Of a stretch of DNA of 64,000 bases, positions 47,214 through 58,320 are shown piece after piece (position 1 is the first letter of the stretch; each line of letters opens with the position of its first letter). Made by a program: the position numbers and the translations under genes. The DNA is from Hibiscus mutabilis (Eukaryota > Streptophyta > Magnoliopsida > Malvales > Malvaceae): assembly GCA_019671005.1 (NCBI GenBank), contig CM033732.1, positions 11,443,932 through 11,507,931 of the forward strand, given 5' to 3'. The notes beneath the pieces were generated by a model. That model was not told the DNA's origin and ran no database searches. It worked only from the letters and a program-made list of their open reading frames with translations.

Positions 47214-48741
47214 ATTTCCTTTCGGAAACCATTTATCAAAACTCATAGGTATTCAAGTATACAACCATTTACATTGCATTTCATACGAAAATCATGCATA
47301 TAAACAGTAGGTAACAAATCATGCATCTGTGCATTTATAAAACATATGCCAAAGCCGAGTAATTGAGAGTAGACCACCATATACTTACTTCCGATCTTAT
47401 TTAAGTTTGATAGACTTTAACTAAAATCCCAAGGTAACTTTCCAAACGATTAAGAGCTCTAAAACATATTTCCACTCACCGATGCATAAAACCTCTCTTG
47501 TTGATGTGGAATTCAAACTTCCAAAACCTCTAAATTCTCTTCGACCAGCAATGAGCCACTCTCCCCTATTTTGGCTGCACAAAACCAGAGGAAAATGCAT
47601 CGCTATGCATTCAAAAGAACAACAACCAACATCCCTTGCATCTCCAACAATCCTCAACCAAACGTCATCCAAATACAAACGAAAACCAACTCTAACTACA
47701 CCTAAACAAAGACCAGCTACTTCCTAACAATTTGATCAACCAAACATCAATAATTAACATCAAGAAACACATTCAAACCATCCTTATACCTCCAACAACC
47801 ATAAAACCCCACTCTCAACCCAAAATCTCATGAAAAACAACCTAGAAAATTAACTAACCAAATAGTTTTGGGATTTCTTTTATTAATATCATTACATAAA
47901 ATCAAAACACATTTCAAATATAATTTTAATTAATCAAAACTTCTAGTAATATATTACTTAACAATTCTTTAGCAAATCACCAATTAAATCTTGATTTAAT
48001 CCATTTATATTGAATCAAACTCAAAAACCCATAAGAAAACAACATCAAAGGGCCAAACACTTTAGAATTTTAATAAATAACCTTGTTTAGATGAGAGAAA
48101 ATGAAAATTACCTTTTAGGATGACTTCTCCCCTTAACTGGCTCAATTGCCTTGAAAAACTCCAAGAAAATAGAAGATATTTGATAGAAAAGGATAAGAAA
48201 TGAAAAGGAAATCAAGGTGGAACAAAAATCAAGGTATTACTGGATATATTTGAAGATAAAAAATAGTTTGGCTAAAGAGAAAATGAGAGAAAGAAAATTA
48301 GAAAATCTAGTTACGTGAGAAAATGATGAAAATGATTTATGAATTAAAATCCTTTTAGTCCCCTTTAATATTTATTAAAAATCAATTAAAAAGAGTCCAA
48401 TTAAGTGAAAAGTCTGATTAAAAACAAATGGAATAAAAGCTCTCTAAAGATTCTAAATTTTGGCCCTTTTACAATTTAGTCACTAATACAGTTTTGAAAA
48501 CTTTACAATTTGGTCACTAATCCAAAATATCATTTAATCTGAATTGATTTTATCAAATTGGAACTTCAAGCATGTTTAATATACCAATTAAACATTTTAG
48601 GATATTTTTATCCATTTTATTTTAGCCAAAAACTATTTATTTCAACTTATTTCCCGAAACTAGTCTAATTGGCTAACTCAGTTCTCCCGAATCGTCTAAC
48701 TCGACCCACTAATCTTGTAGGCCCAAAATTATGGCATTACA
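47214..48741 (-). repeat. LTR fragment of a further chromovirus family
   Basis: The right edge read on the minus strand is TGTAATGCCATAATTTTGGG, a typical LTR start, at 48741. The 3' side of this LTR is missing at the join with element D. No domain is seen in the frames at 47421-47727. Confidence 0.55.
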
Positions 48742-49318
48742 GTTGTGCTTAAAAGAGAAAAAGAATATGTCGAGGCAATAATAGAGAGTAATCCTTAAAT
48801 TTTCTAAGGTTATTAAGTGATGAATGCATGTAACACAACACCCATTACACTTATAGTAGAATTGATCCTTGGAACAAAACTGTGAGCTATGATGCATTGC
48901 ATTTCATTAAAATAGCTGAGGAATGAATTACTACTGCAACATGTCTTGGAATTCTTGTACTCATAGCTTAGTTGGAACCTTGGAAACTATAGGTTGTTTA
49001 TGTTCATGTTTTTGTTTTTATTTTCATGTTTAGATATCATTGCTTGATGACAAGCAATAGTTCAAGTTTGGGGGTATTTGATGACTGTGTAGATATCCTA
49101 TTTTGCATACCCTTTTGTGTGTCTTTAAGCTACCTTTACTTTATTTGCTTTTAGTTTGATAAACCGACACCAACCAATACTTGCTCAAACATTCTTAAGT
49201 ACGATAACTTCATATTTATTGATCCAAACATCGTGGGTTCGACACTCTGCTCCATCACTTTATTACTTGATCGACAAGTATATTTTCTCTAAAGTGCATC
49301 ACTATTCGACAAACATCA
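48742..49318 (+). repeat. 3' end of an E-like Athila element with a shrunken LTR
   Basis: The polypurine tract CAAGTTTGGGGGT (about 49063-49075) is followed by an LTR start TGATGACTGTG at 49079 and an LTR end AAACATCA at 49318. Start and end match, inverted, the two ends of the 1071-bp LTR at 20254-21324, but about 830 bp between them (join near 49160) are gone. Confidence 0.7.
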
Positions 49319-50560
49319 CCAATCCCTTGCCAGTTTTGTGTACCTATCAAAAAACAAACAAGATGTTTTGATGATATGACTTAGCATGCTCCTGAATTAG
49401 GGATTCCTAACTATATATTGTGCATGAATAGCAATATTTCAATGCTGCTCTGACGCTTTCACTTCTTTGGTCAATATATCTTGATTTTCTCTTTGTTTCT
49501 TCTTCTTCGTGATCTTTGTAGTGGCAGCACCCCATCTCATGTTCGAATTCAACAATTTTAGCACTTTCCTTTTGAACTTTTGAATCTTTGCTCTAAAGCG
49601 CCTTTTCAAGTTTTCACTTTAGATTTTCTTTTTTTCTTTATTTTCTTCTTTTTTTCTCTTAGATTCCCTTTTGGGTTTTCACCTAATATTTGCTTTTCTC
49701 AAAGCGCCCTTTCAAGTTTTCACTTTAGTTTTCTTTCTTTCTTTTTTTCTCTTTCTTCTTCTTTTTTTCTTTTCTTTAGTTTTTTTTCTTTCTTTTTTTC
49801 TTCTCTTTTTTCTTTTAGGCGCTCTTTCTGGTTTTCACCTTGCAATCCTCTCGTCTTCATAATCCTCTATCTTTTCTCTAACAAGCCTTGATTTTGGTAT
49901 AGATGACTCTCGTCATCTTGCTTCAGCGCACTCTCATAACTTGGAGCCTGAGGTGTTTTATTTGCTTAGACCTTGGTATACTTATTTCAATGGGTAGCTT
50001 TGAATGTCAAAGCCAATTACTGTCTTTAGGTCACCTACACTTAAAAGGTTAGAACATAATAATACCAAGAAATCTTTTGCTTATCATGAATCTATATCAA
50101 CCTACTTGCAGGATGCTTGTAGAAGAGATAAGAGAAGGCACAAAATAGTACTTAATTAATATTTGAGAAAGTTTTGAATGATTTAAAAAGTCATGGAAAA
50201 CTTGAAAAAAATAAAACATGATGCAATGTCCCGGACATCCACTGCATGAATGATGTGAGAGTCCATCGACTAGGATAGATCCTTTGCCTGAAGCTCTTTA
50301 CTCAAATATTCGAAAGTGCCTACTTATCAGATGCCTAATCTCAAAATTCATCTGAGCCGCCCTTTATGGGTTTTCAACTCAGATCCTTCTTTGGTAAGAC
50401 GCCCTTTTAGGGTTTTCATCTTGAACCCCCTTTTCTTCTTCTTCTTTTATTTTGATACCGAAGGCACCATTTTTGGGTTTTCACCACAGATATTTTCATT
50501 ATGCAAAGCGCCTTTAGGGTTTTTTACTCCATTCTTTTTTCTTTTTTTCAACTCTTTTTT
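49319..50560 (-). other. Tat/Ogre-like 3' untranslated region with iterated motif
   Basis: Non-coding. On the minus strand about eight dispersed copies of a unit of the form GGTGAAAACCC...AAAGGGCGC appear (plus strand near 49598, 49667, 49706, 49819, 50357, 50400, 50467 and 50507), separated by purine-rich runs. It lies 3' of Tat integrase, as in the fragment at 9197-11077. ORFs on the plus strand here are pyrimidine-tract artefacts (Phe/Ser-rich). Confidence 0.65.
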
Positions 50561-51187
50561 ATTCTTCAAGCATAGTATTTTTTGACTGAATCTGAATTCA
50601 TTGGATTGTTTAACTCATCCCCATCCATCTCCGTTAAAATCAACGCTCGTCCAAAAAAGGCCTTCTTGTCAACATAAGGCCCTTCTCAATTAGACATCCA
50701 TTTCCCACTAAAATCTCTTTGAGTCGGCAAGATCCTTTTAAGCACTAGATCTCCCTCTCAAAATTCTCTTGGATGAACCTTGTTATCGTACGCTCGCATT
50801 ATTATTTTTTGGTACATCTGACCATGGCAAATAGATTTCAGTCTCTTCCCTTATATGAGATTCAACTGGTCGAACTGGGCTTGTACCCATTCAGCTTCTT
50901 CCAACTTTACTTCATTCAGAATCCAGAGTGAAAAAATCTCCACTTTAATAGGTAATATTGTCTCTGTTCCATAGACCAAAGAGTATAGTGTTGCCCCTGT
51001 CGGAGTACGCACATACATTCGGTTGGCACATAGAGTAAATGGTAGCTTCTTATGCCAATCCTTGAAGGTATTTTCGTCTTCGATAAGATCTTCTTGATAT
51101 TTTTTTGCCGCTTCTATTGCCCCGTTCATCTTGGGATGATAAGTAGTGGAATTATGGTGCATTATCTTGAATTGCTTGCACACTTCG
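50561..51187 (-). pseudogene. pol: Tat/Ogre-like integrase fragment
   Basis: 50851-51207 gives KQFKIMHHNSTTYHPKMNGA, then IEAAKK containing the catalytic Glu, then FKDWHKKLPFTLCANR and TPTGATLYSLVYGTE. Decayed C-terminal sequence (REF..GDLVLK-like) follows to about 50580. It is more complete downstream of the core than the copy at 11078-12266, but the core's first two Asp residues lie beyond the break at 51188. Confidence 0.85.
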
Positions 51188-52715
51188 TGTAATACCCCAA
51201 AGTGCATCCTAGAACTTTGACATTAATTTGATGTAATTCAAATTGTAATATCCCAAAAATGGGCTTACGAGTATACTACAAATGGGTACTAGTTAAATAG
51301 TTATAGAATTATCCTTATTAGACTAATTAAGTTTAGGATCAAATTGAAATAAAAGGAATAAAAGATAGCTAATGTCTAAAGGACTAAAATGTTATAGCCA
51401 ACAAGTTAGAGTGCCAAATTAAAAGGATCAATTTGAAACAATAATTAAACAAAGAAATTGCATGGTAATTAGACCATTATTCTATAATGGAATACATGTG
51501 TCAAGTTTAATACACACATGGCATGGAGAAGGGTGTTGGCTGGCCATATTGTTGAATGAAAGAGAAAACAAAATAAATTGAATATTCTTCTTCATTCTTG
51601 CTGCCATAACCGAGAGCTAGAGTGAGAGGGAGAGAAAACTTTGTTCTTCCATGGAAAATGAAGAGATAAGTTTAGAATTAAGTGATATTGCAATCACCCA
51701 ATCGGTTAACATTAGGAGAAAGGTATAATGCTTGATTTCTTACTTGAATTCCATGTTTGAATCTTATATTTTGATGTTGTTGCTGCCTAATTTGATTAGG
51801 ATGGAAGATATGTATGTTATTGTGATGAAAGTTCTAAGATTCCTTGAAATTTTGAATGTTGTGATCAAATTGCTAAGAAAGAAATATGTATGTTGCTGGA
51901 AACTTGAATGTTCATGCTAGAAATTGCTATGATTGCTGGAAATTTATGTGCTAAATTAGTATGGTTGAATGTAACAAGGAATGAAACTGATTTGATCACA
52001 TTGCTAGATAAGATTGTGTAAACATGCTTGATTTTGTAAAATGCCCTATTTTGAGCACATTGGTAGGTGAATAGAACTGACCTAGACTTGTATGAGAATG
52101 TATATAAATTGAATTAACATGCTAGAAATGTCATCTAAGTGAATAATGAAGCTAGAAACACAAACTAGTGTAATCTGTGCAGAAAACTCTGTTTTGGGCA
52201 GTAACTTTGAAAAATCACCATAAATAGTACAAAGGGAAATTAAGGCTGGAAATTTTATGGATAATGCCTTAACATGTCTAATTTCATTAGGAGAAAAAGA
52301 ACTGAATTCTAGATTGTATAATGAATTGTAGAAATGAAACACTAAGGATAGTGCAAACTGTCCAGTGTTGTAAATTGCCCTGTCTTTAAACTAAAAACTG
52401 TATTAATTGGGAAACAATTAAAATGCAAGGCCTATACGGTTAGAAAGATGATTAAGTTAGTTTTCCAAAGGTATAAACCAATTGAAATTTCAACGTACGG
52501 AATGAAAGTTATGCATGTTTAAGTAAACAGTGCACATGCTGCCAGGCAGTAGCAGCATTAGCCTTGATGTTTTGAAATGAATGAATTATGTGTTGTTGCC
52601 CTGTTTTGAATAAATGAATGTACTTGTCTTGATCTTGATTTACTTGTATGAATTGTTAGAGCAAGGAGTAAACCTTGTGGAGGAAGAAAGGAGTGGCCAA
52701 GCTAGTGGCAAACAC
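51188..52715 (+). repeat. Two stacked LTR starts; the main one of element C's family
   Basis: 51188 begins TGTAATACCCCAAAGTGC, a 56-bp LTR start piece. 51244 begins a second LTR, TGTAATATCCCAAAAATGGG, which aligns inverted with 28430-29890 of element C and supplies the LTR start missing there. It is cut at 52715 by element B's LTR. The short shared word AAAAG at the join suggests end-joining. Confidence 0.65.
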
Positions 52716-54175
52716 AAAAGATATCGTCTCCACAGGGATTGGTGCTACTTCAAGAATCTAGTATCTTGCACTGTAAAAAGTAAAAACACAAGTAAAGGAT
52801 TATAGAAGTTTTAACTAATCTAGAAAGCAAATAAGTAAAAGAAAAGATGAATTCAATTGAGAGAGATAGGCCAGGTTATCGTGAGTTGAGGTGTGATAGC
52901 CAATTGGATTGTCTTGGTAAAAGAGTGCACGGGCAACTAAGTTGCCGTGGCGACTTGCACAACGGGGTTGCCTTGGCAACTAATTGATGGTTGCTTGGGC
53001 GACTAGTTGGGCAACTACTTGGGCGTCTGGGCAGCAACTTCAAGGTTCGGCGGAGCGTTCTTCAATGGTTTCTTCTTATCCCTAAGTCGAAACTCTAGCT
53101 ACTTGTGCATGCCTTGATAATACATCCCTGCATGAATCAAGGGTGAACAACAACCAATCTTGCGCTCCTCTTAGCCGTTGAAATCCTTAACTTATTCCTA
53201 AGCCGGATTAATCTTCACCATCATTGGATTGCGTAAAGATCATATTCATTCGTTTCTTGAATCTAACTCTCCCGATATTAGATAAATGGATGAAATCACG
53301 AGATCGTCTCCCAATTCACTCGCAAGCAATAATAAGAACCAAGAATGAATAAACCTTGAAATAGAAAAGTGCAAACTCTTATTACCTAAACAAAAACCAA
53401 TAGTTTCTCACAACTACAAAACACAATAACCATAGCCAAGTAAATTTAGTTCATGGCTAGGTTCCAAAGAAACACAAGATAAACAATCCCTAGCATGAAC
53501 CCAATCGAACAAGGAAGAAAAGATGAAGCTTGTCGAAAATTCCCCTTTGCTTCCTCTCTTGGTCTTGTCGAAATTCCCTCTTGCTCTCTCCCTCCTTCTT
53601 GTCGAAATCTCCTTGATATTTATAGGGCTAGGCCAAAGTCCTTCTTTGAGGAGGAGTTTGAGTTGGAATTAAATTATCTTTAAAGAATATAATTCTTAAT
53701 TATAATTTTATTCCTATTAGAACTTCTCCTATCTTCTTGGAATTTAATTCTTCTTTAATCTCTGCATGGCAATCAAATTCCTTTGGGCTTGGGCCTTGCT
53801 CCATGTCATCTTGGGCTTGTAAAGTCATGAATTTCGACATCCCTATTGCATTTTGTCTTTGTCGACAAATGGCATGGCAACTGGCTCGGCGTCTCCTTCA
53901 TGCATTGCCCTGCAACTAGATCAGCATATCCTTCATGCATTGCCCTGGCAACTAGCTCGGCATTGCTTTGGCAAGTGATCCTGCGCATACACACACAAAG
54001 CACACCAAAGCAGCATCTTTTCCACAAAAACTACCAAGTTATGTAATCAAGCTCAATGATGGAAGGAAACATGGATTAATGCATGAATGGCTAACTATGC
54101 AACTAATATGAGCCTAAGTCTAACAATAATATGAGTATAAAGGGTAAGAAAAATAGTACTTTTGAACACATATCA
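52716..54175 (-). repeat. 3' LTR of element B, terminal 59 bp missing
   Basis: Aligns with 62896 onward of the 5' LTR. The end TGTTGCGCG...(62837-62895) has no counterpart. The start is TGATATGTG at 54175, where other copies have TGATAAGTG. TATA (minus) is at 53617-53624. The 36-bp array is inverted near 53880-53965, with one degraded unit. Confidence 0.92.
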
Positions 54176-55034
54176 CACCCCCAAACTCGAACTATTGCTT
54201 GTCCTCAAGCAATGCAAACTCATAATTACCTGCCAAGACTTCAACTTTCACAAACTTAGCTTTGAACTTGATTTCAATTCTCTGAACCGGGGTAAAAATA
54301 TGATTGGCTTTTTATTTTTCGGAAAACTGAGGAGTTACTCGGAATCGAACTATAATGCTTGTGAGTGTGTGCGGAGTTGTGTGCAAGTTGATTTTTCGGA
54401 TTCTATGCAAACAATAGGTTTTCAAATTACTTCATTGGGTTCTTTTTAACATGTTTTAACTAGAGCCAATTTCGGGCACCTCTAGTGTTTTGTTTTTAGT
54501 TTTCTTAAGTTAATTTAATCGACTAGAGCCGGTTTCGGGCACCTCTAGTAAAAAAAATTTTTAACACCTCCTAGAGCCAGTTTCGGGCACTTCTAGTGAT
54601 CAATTTTTTAGCATATGCTAGAGCCAATTTCGGGCACCTCTAGCATTCATCCAATTTTTATTATAATCCCCCAATTTGTTAATTATCAACCTAAGTTTAC
54701 TAGAACTCCTTAAATCAATCAACCCACAACAGTGTTTCATCAAATTTAGCATCATAGTAAAATTCTAAGTTTTTCCATGGTTATCCTAGAATAAAAATTC
54801 TATCAATTAAGTGCATTGGCAAAGTCATCATTGAATATTCATCAAATCTAAGCAATTCTTGTTCTAATTAAAGGCATGGCAAGCAGTTTATGTATCCTAA
54901 ATGTAATACTTAAGATTAATGTAACTAAACATGGTAATTACTAATAATAATCCCCCCCAAACTCGAGTGAGGCATTGTCCTCAATGCATGCATAAAATAA
55001 CGAGAAATAATAAAAATAAAATGCATACGAGGAC
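54176..55034 (-). other. 3' region of element B: twin polypurine tracts and four dyads
   Basis: The LTR-adjacent tract is at 54176-54188 and the inner tract at 54951-54965 (plus strand CCCCCCCAAACTCGAG). Between them are four dyads with CTAGAG...CTCTAG-type arms at 54460-54485, 54523-54548, 54571-54596 and 54618-54643. The same number and order as in element A are kept. Confidence 0.88.
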
Positions 55035-56498
55035 TTACTCCGAGAGTTCGTCATCGTAGATGATTAGTTTCCTTCTAGTTGGTGTCTTGATTTTCTTGCT
55101 TGAACGCGATGGTTGTTTTCTTGTTGCCGGTGGTGGAATCGATCCTCGTACGGGGTTGTCCTCATCATCCTCTTCATCAATGTCAATGGCTTTTTGCTTG
55201 GAGGATTCAATTGGTGTGGTCTTTATTGGTTCAATGGAGGACTCGTCCGAATCTGAAAAATTAGAAAATGATTCCGTAGGAGTTGATTCGGGCATAGGTG
55301 CTTTACCTTTGGCTTTTGCAGTGATTGTCGGGGCATCGTCAGGGTTGGTTGCCGTGGCGTCAGCTTCCTTGGTTGCCGTGGCGACTGCTTCATTGGTTGC
55401 CGGGGTAAGAATCTCGGCGGGAAAGATTGGGAACGGCACACGACTGTCCGGGTACTTTTCTAGGATGACTTGGGTGATGGCATTGTTGTGTTCATTCATG
55501 TACCACATGAACATTAGTTGCCAATCTTCAATTTGCCTTAGGCGGCTTGCCAATGGGTGCAAAAGTGCTTCAAAGTGTCCCGGGATTAATGGTCGAGTTG
55601 CCCTGGCGTTAGGTGCTTGGGCATTAGGGATTGACGCTGCGGCAGGAGTTGCCGTGGCAATTGGAGGCCTTGAAGAATCTCCCGGTGCCTCTCCCATTAG
55701 CTTTCGGATTAGTGCTTGATTCCAACCAGACTTGGGTAGGGCCTTTTCATCGGTGGACTCACTCGGGACATGCATCTCCTTGCAAAGATTAGAAATTAAG
55801 CAAGGGAAGAAAAGATAACCCTTATCTTTTGAGCTGCATACAAAAATCTCATCACAAATAATTTTTCCAATGTTAATGATGCGATTATGCAAAATAGAAT
55901 GTATGAGCAAAAGACGTGATATATCAATGGTGGTATTGTGTGTGGAGGGCATTAAAGAAGTTTTAACAAACTTATTCCATAGTTTTGCCTCGGGTTTAAG
56001 CCGAAGGCGATTTACCGTGCCCTTGTATTTACCGTCGTTCCAATGAGTTCCCGGTTGAGTGAGTTCTTGAAGCGCCTTATCGAGTTGCTTAGGATTGATT
56101 TGGTCAACGAAGGCTTGATGCTCGTCCTTCTCAATGTAAATTCCGTAAAAGGTGTTGATGCTTTCGGGACTTATAAGTATGGCCTTGTCACGAACAAAAA
56201 CATAAGGATTATCCGGGTTAGGTGAGTGAGCATAGAATTCTCTTACCCATGAGATGTTACCCGGTTCCGGTTGATGGCAAAAGATTTGCCACTTTTGATG
56301 TGCAATCCTCTTGAAGATGAATGGTTCAAGGCCGAAATCTTGATGAGAGTTGGAGTATTCAAATCCTTGTTCTTCATGAATCTTCCGGCTTTCAAACTTG
56401 GATTGAAATCTTTCTTGAACCGCCGGTGTAGCAAACTTCTTGTATCTTGGTTCTTTGGAGGAACTTGGATGAACTAAAAGTTTAATCTTGGATGCCAT
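55035..56498 (-). CDS. Third ORF of Athila element B, envelope position
   Basis: Intact 487-codon ORF after integrase. It starts MASKIKLLVHPSSSKEPRYK. Residues about 60-270 (KWQIFCHQPEPGNISWVREFYA ... FFPCLISNLC) resemble the domain annotated as putative plant transposon protein in many plant retroelements. That is from memory and not searched. An Ala/Thr-rich repeat region built from GCCACGGCAACC-like words follows (about 365-395), then acidic DEEDDEDNP and a basic, Ser/Arg/Lys-rich tail. I see no signal peptide, no clear transmembrane segment and no furin-type envelope layout, so envelope refers to position only. It is the only undamaged gene in the element. Function is unknown. It might bind nucleic acid through the basic tail. 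Confidence 0.8.
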   Translation of the reverse strand: MASKIKLLVHPSSSKEPRYKKFATPAVQERFQSKFESRKIHEEQGFEYSNSHQDFGLEPFIFKRIAHQKWQIFCHQPEPGNISWVREFYAHSPNPDNPYVFVRDKAILISPESINTFYGIYIEKDEHQAFVDQINPKQLDKALQELTQPGTHWNDGKYKGTVNRLRLKPEAKLWNKFVKTSLMPSTHNTTIDISRLLLIHSILHNRIINIGKIICDEIFVCSSKDKGYLFFPCLISNLCKEMHVPSESTDEKALPKSGWNQALIRKLMGEAPGDSSRPPIATATPAAASIPNAQAPNARATRPLIPGHFEALLHPLASRLRQIEDWQLMFMWYMNEHNNAITQVILEKYPDSRVPFPIFPAEILTPATNEAVATATKEADATATNPDDAPTITAKAKGKAPMPESTPTESFSNFSDSDESSIEPIKTTPIESSKQKAIDIDEEDDEDNPVRGSIPPPATRKQPSRSSKKIKTPTRRKLIIYDDELSE

Positions 56499-56697
56499 GT
56501 ATGATCTTGGTTGTGAGTAAAAACAAAGAAAAGAAAAGAAAAGAAACTAAAAAGTTGCAAGGTATAAAGTAGGAATAGGTTAAGGGTGATGGGTTTTATA
56601 GAAAAGATAGGTGGGTGGGATTAGGGGAAATCGAAAAAGGGTTTAGGGTTTGGTAGGAATTTTTGAAAAAGGGGTTTTGGTTAGGATGAATTGGTGG

Positions 56698-56706
56698 CTT
56701 TATATA
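56698..56706 (-). promoter_or_regulatory. Possible internal TATA box upstream of the third ORF
   Basis: On the minus strand TATATAAAG, about 200 bp before the ATG at 56498 and inside the 550-bp spacer after integrase. It could drive a separate mRNA for the third ORF. Splicing from the genomic RNA is the alternative. Confidence 0.4.
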
Positions 56707-57048
56707 AGCCTTAGATTCAGCCCATTAGTTTCCTTGTTGAAGATGTTTTCCTACTTGGTTTAGAATTCCTTCTTTATCTTGAACTTCCGTTCCTACAATT
56801 CAAAAACAAATCAAATAAGGATTAAAATTAAAGATAAACTAATAAAGAAAATAAATAAAGATGTGTAATAGGATTCTTAAACTTGAATAAAAAAAATTTA
56901 TCCTAAAAATACTAATAATCGGCAAAATAATAAAATAATAAGAAAAAAATCGGAAAAAAATGAAAAATAAATAAAATAATTAACTAATCGACAAAAAAAA
57001 CAAAAATAAAAAATAAATAAAAAAAAAATATCAAAAGGGAGAGCATGC

Positions 57049-58320
57049 TCATGCATCTCCTAAATTGACCACTTCCTTGTTACGTTCCACATGGGCACCA
57101 TTGTAGTGCTTCAATCTTTGTCCATTAACTTTGAATTCATGGTTGTCAGAGATGGACTTGATTATCACAGCACCATGGGAGAATGGTTTGACGACTTCAA
57201 ATGGTCCCGACCATCTTGATTTCAGCTTTCCCGGGAAAAGTTTTAGCCGAGAATTGAATAGGAGAACTAGTTGCCCTGGCGTGAATTGCCGTGGCAATAG
57301 TTTCTTGTCGTGCCATCGCTTTCTTTTCTCCTTGTAGATTCGTGCATTGTTATAGGCGAGTGCACGAAATTCTTCTATCTCATTGAGATCCATCAAACAC
57401 TTTTGTCCGACACTTTCCCAATCCATATTCACGGTCTTGATTGCCCAGTACGCCTTGTGCTCGATTTCCACCGGTAGATGGCATGTTTTGCCATAGACAA
57501 GTCGGAAGGGGGACATACCTAAGGGTGTTTTGAATGCAGTGCGATATGCCCAAAGTGCGTCATCTAGTCTTAATGACCATTCCTTCCTTGAGGGATTTAC
57601 AACTTTCTCGAGTATTCCCTTCAACTCCCGGTTGGAAATTTCTGCTTGCCCGTTGGTTTGTGGGTGATATGTCGTGGCGATCTTGTGTGATATGCCAAAG
57701 CGTTGCAACATCTTGGCAATTAGTCTGTTGTCGAAATGCTTGCCCCCGTCACTGGTAATTGCTCTTGGCATCCCAAACCGTGTAAATAAGTTTTTCTGCA
57801 GGAATCGTTACACGGTCTTGGAATCTTCGTTGGGAACTGCAGCTGCCTCTACCCATTTAGACACATAGTCAACGGTGAGTAAGATGTAGAGGTTGCCGAA
57901 TGAAGATGGGAAAGGTCCCATAAAATCGATCCCCCATACATCGAACAGTTCCACCTCTATGATGTTCTGGAGTGGCATCTCATGTCGTCTCGAGATATTG
58001 CCCGTCCTTTGGCAACGATCCCATTGCTTGTAAAAGTCTTGGGCATCTTTGTACAATGTTGGCCAATACAAACCGGATTGCAAGACTTTGGCCGCGGTAC
58101 GAGTTCCTCCAAAATGTCCTCCATAGGGTGAAGAATGGCATTGCCGGAGTACATTCTGTTGCTCTTCTTCAGGGACACATCGGCATATAACCTGATCTGC
58201 ACATTGTTTAAACAAAAGAGGCTCGTCCCAAAAGTAATGCTTAGCATCATGGCGGAACCGCTTCTTCCCTTGGTGAGTAATGTCATAAGGAAAAATACCA
58301 TAAACAAGGAAGTTAACTAA
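57049..58320 (-). pseudogene. pol: Integrase of element B
   Basis: The first part lies in the 57808-59373 frame: zinc region HSSPYGGHFGGTR ... CQRTGNISRR, in which the Cys of CDRCQ is Trp (WDRCQ), then the catalytic Asp of GIDFMGPF. A stop (CAA to TAA) follows TV at 57808. The frame resumes at 57771: SDGGKHFDN with the second Asp, NGQAEISNRELK with the Glu, then the C-terminal domain (PGQLVLLFNSRLKLFPGKL) to the stop at 57049. All three DDE residues are present, but the stop and the changed zinc ligand make it defective. The C-terminal domain's coding DNA also holds the TTGCCACGGCAATT palindrome (near 57285). Confidence 0.92.

Noticed and set aside
47421..47727. Possible host gene fragment on either strand
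   Set aside because: The overlapping frames have no domain, no splice context and lie inside an LTR fragment bounded by TGTAATGCC at 48741.
49580..50585. Phe/Ser-rich plus-strand ORFs resembling membrane proteins
   Set aside because: They arise from pyrimidine runs in the Tat/Ogre 3' region, whose genes are on the minus strand.
55060..55719. 219-codon plus-strand ORF
   Set aside because: It is antisense to the third ORF of element B, whose frame is also seen in element A. The composition (Gly/Ala/Val/Ser) is that of a shadow frame.
55035..56498. True retroviral-type envelope gene
   Set aside because: The position fits, but I see no signal peptide, cleavage site or transmembrane helix. The sequence resembles a plant-specific retroelement domain instead.
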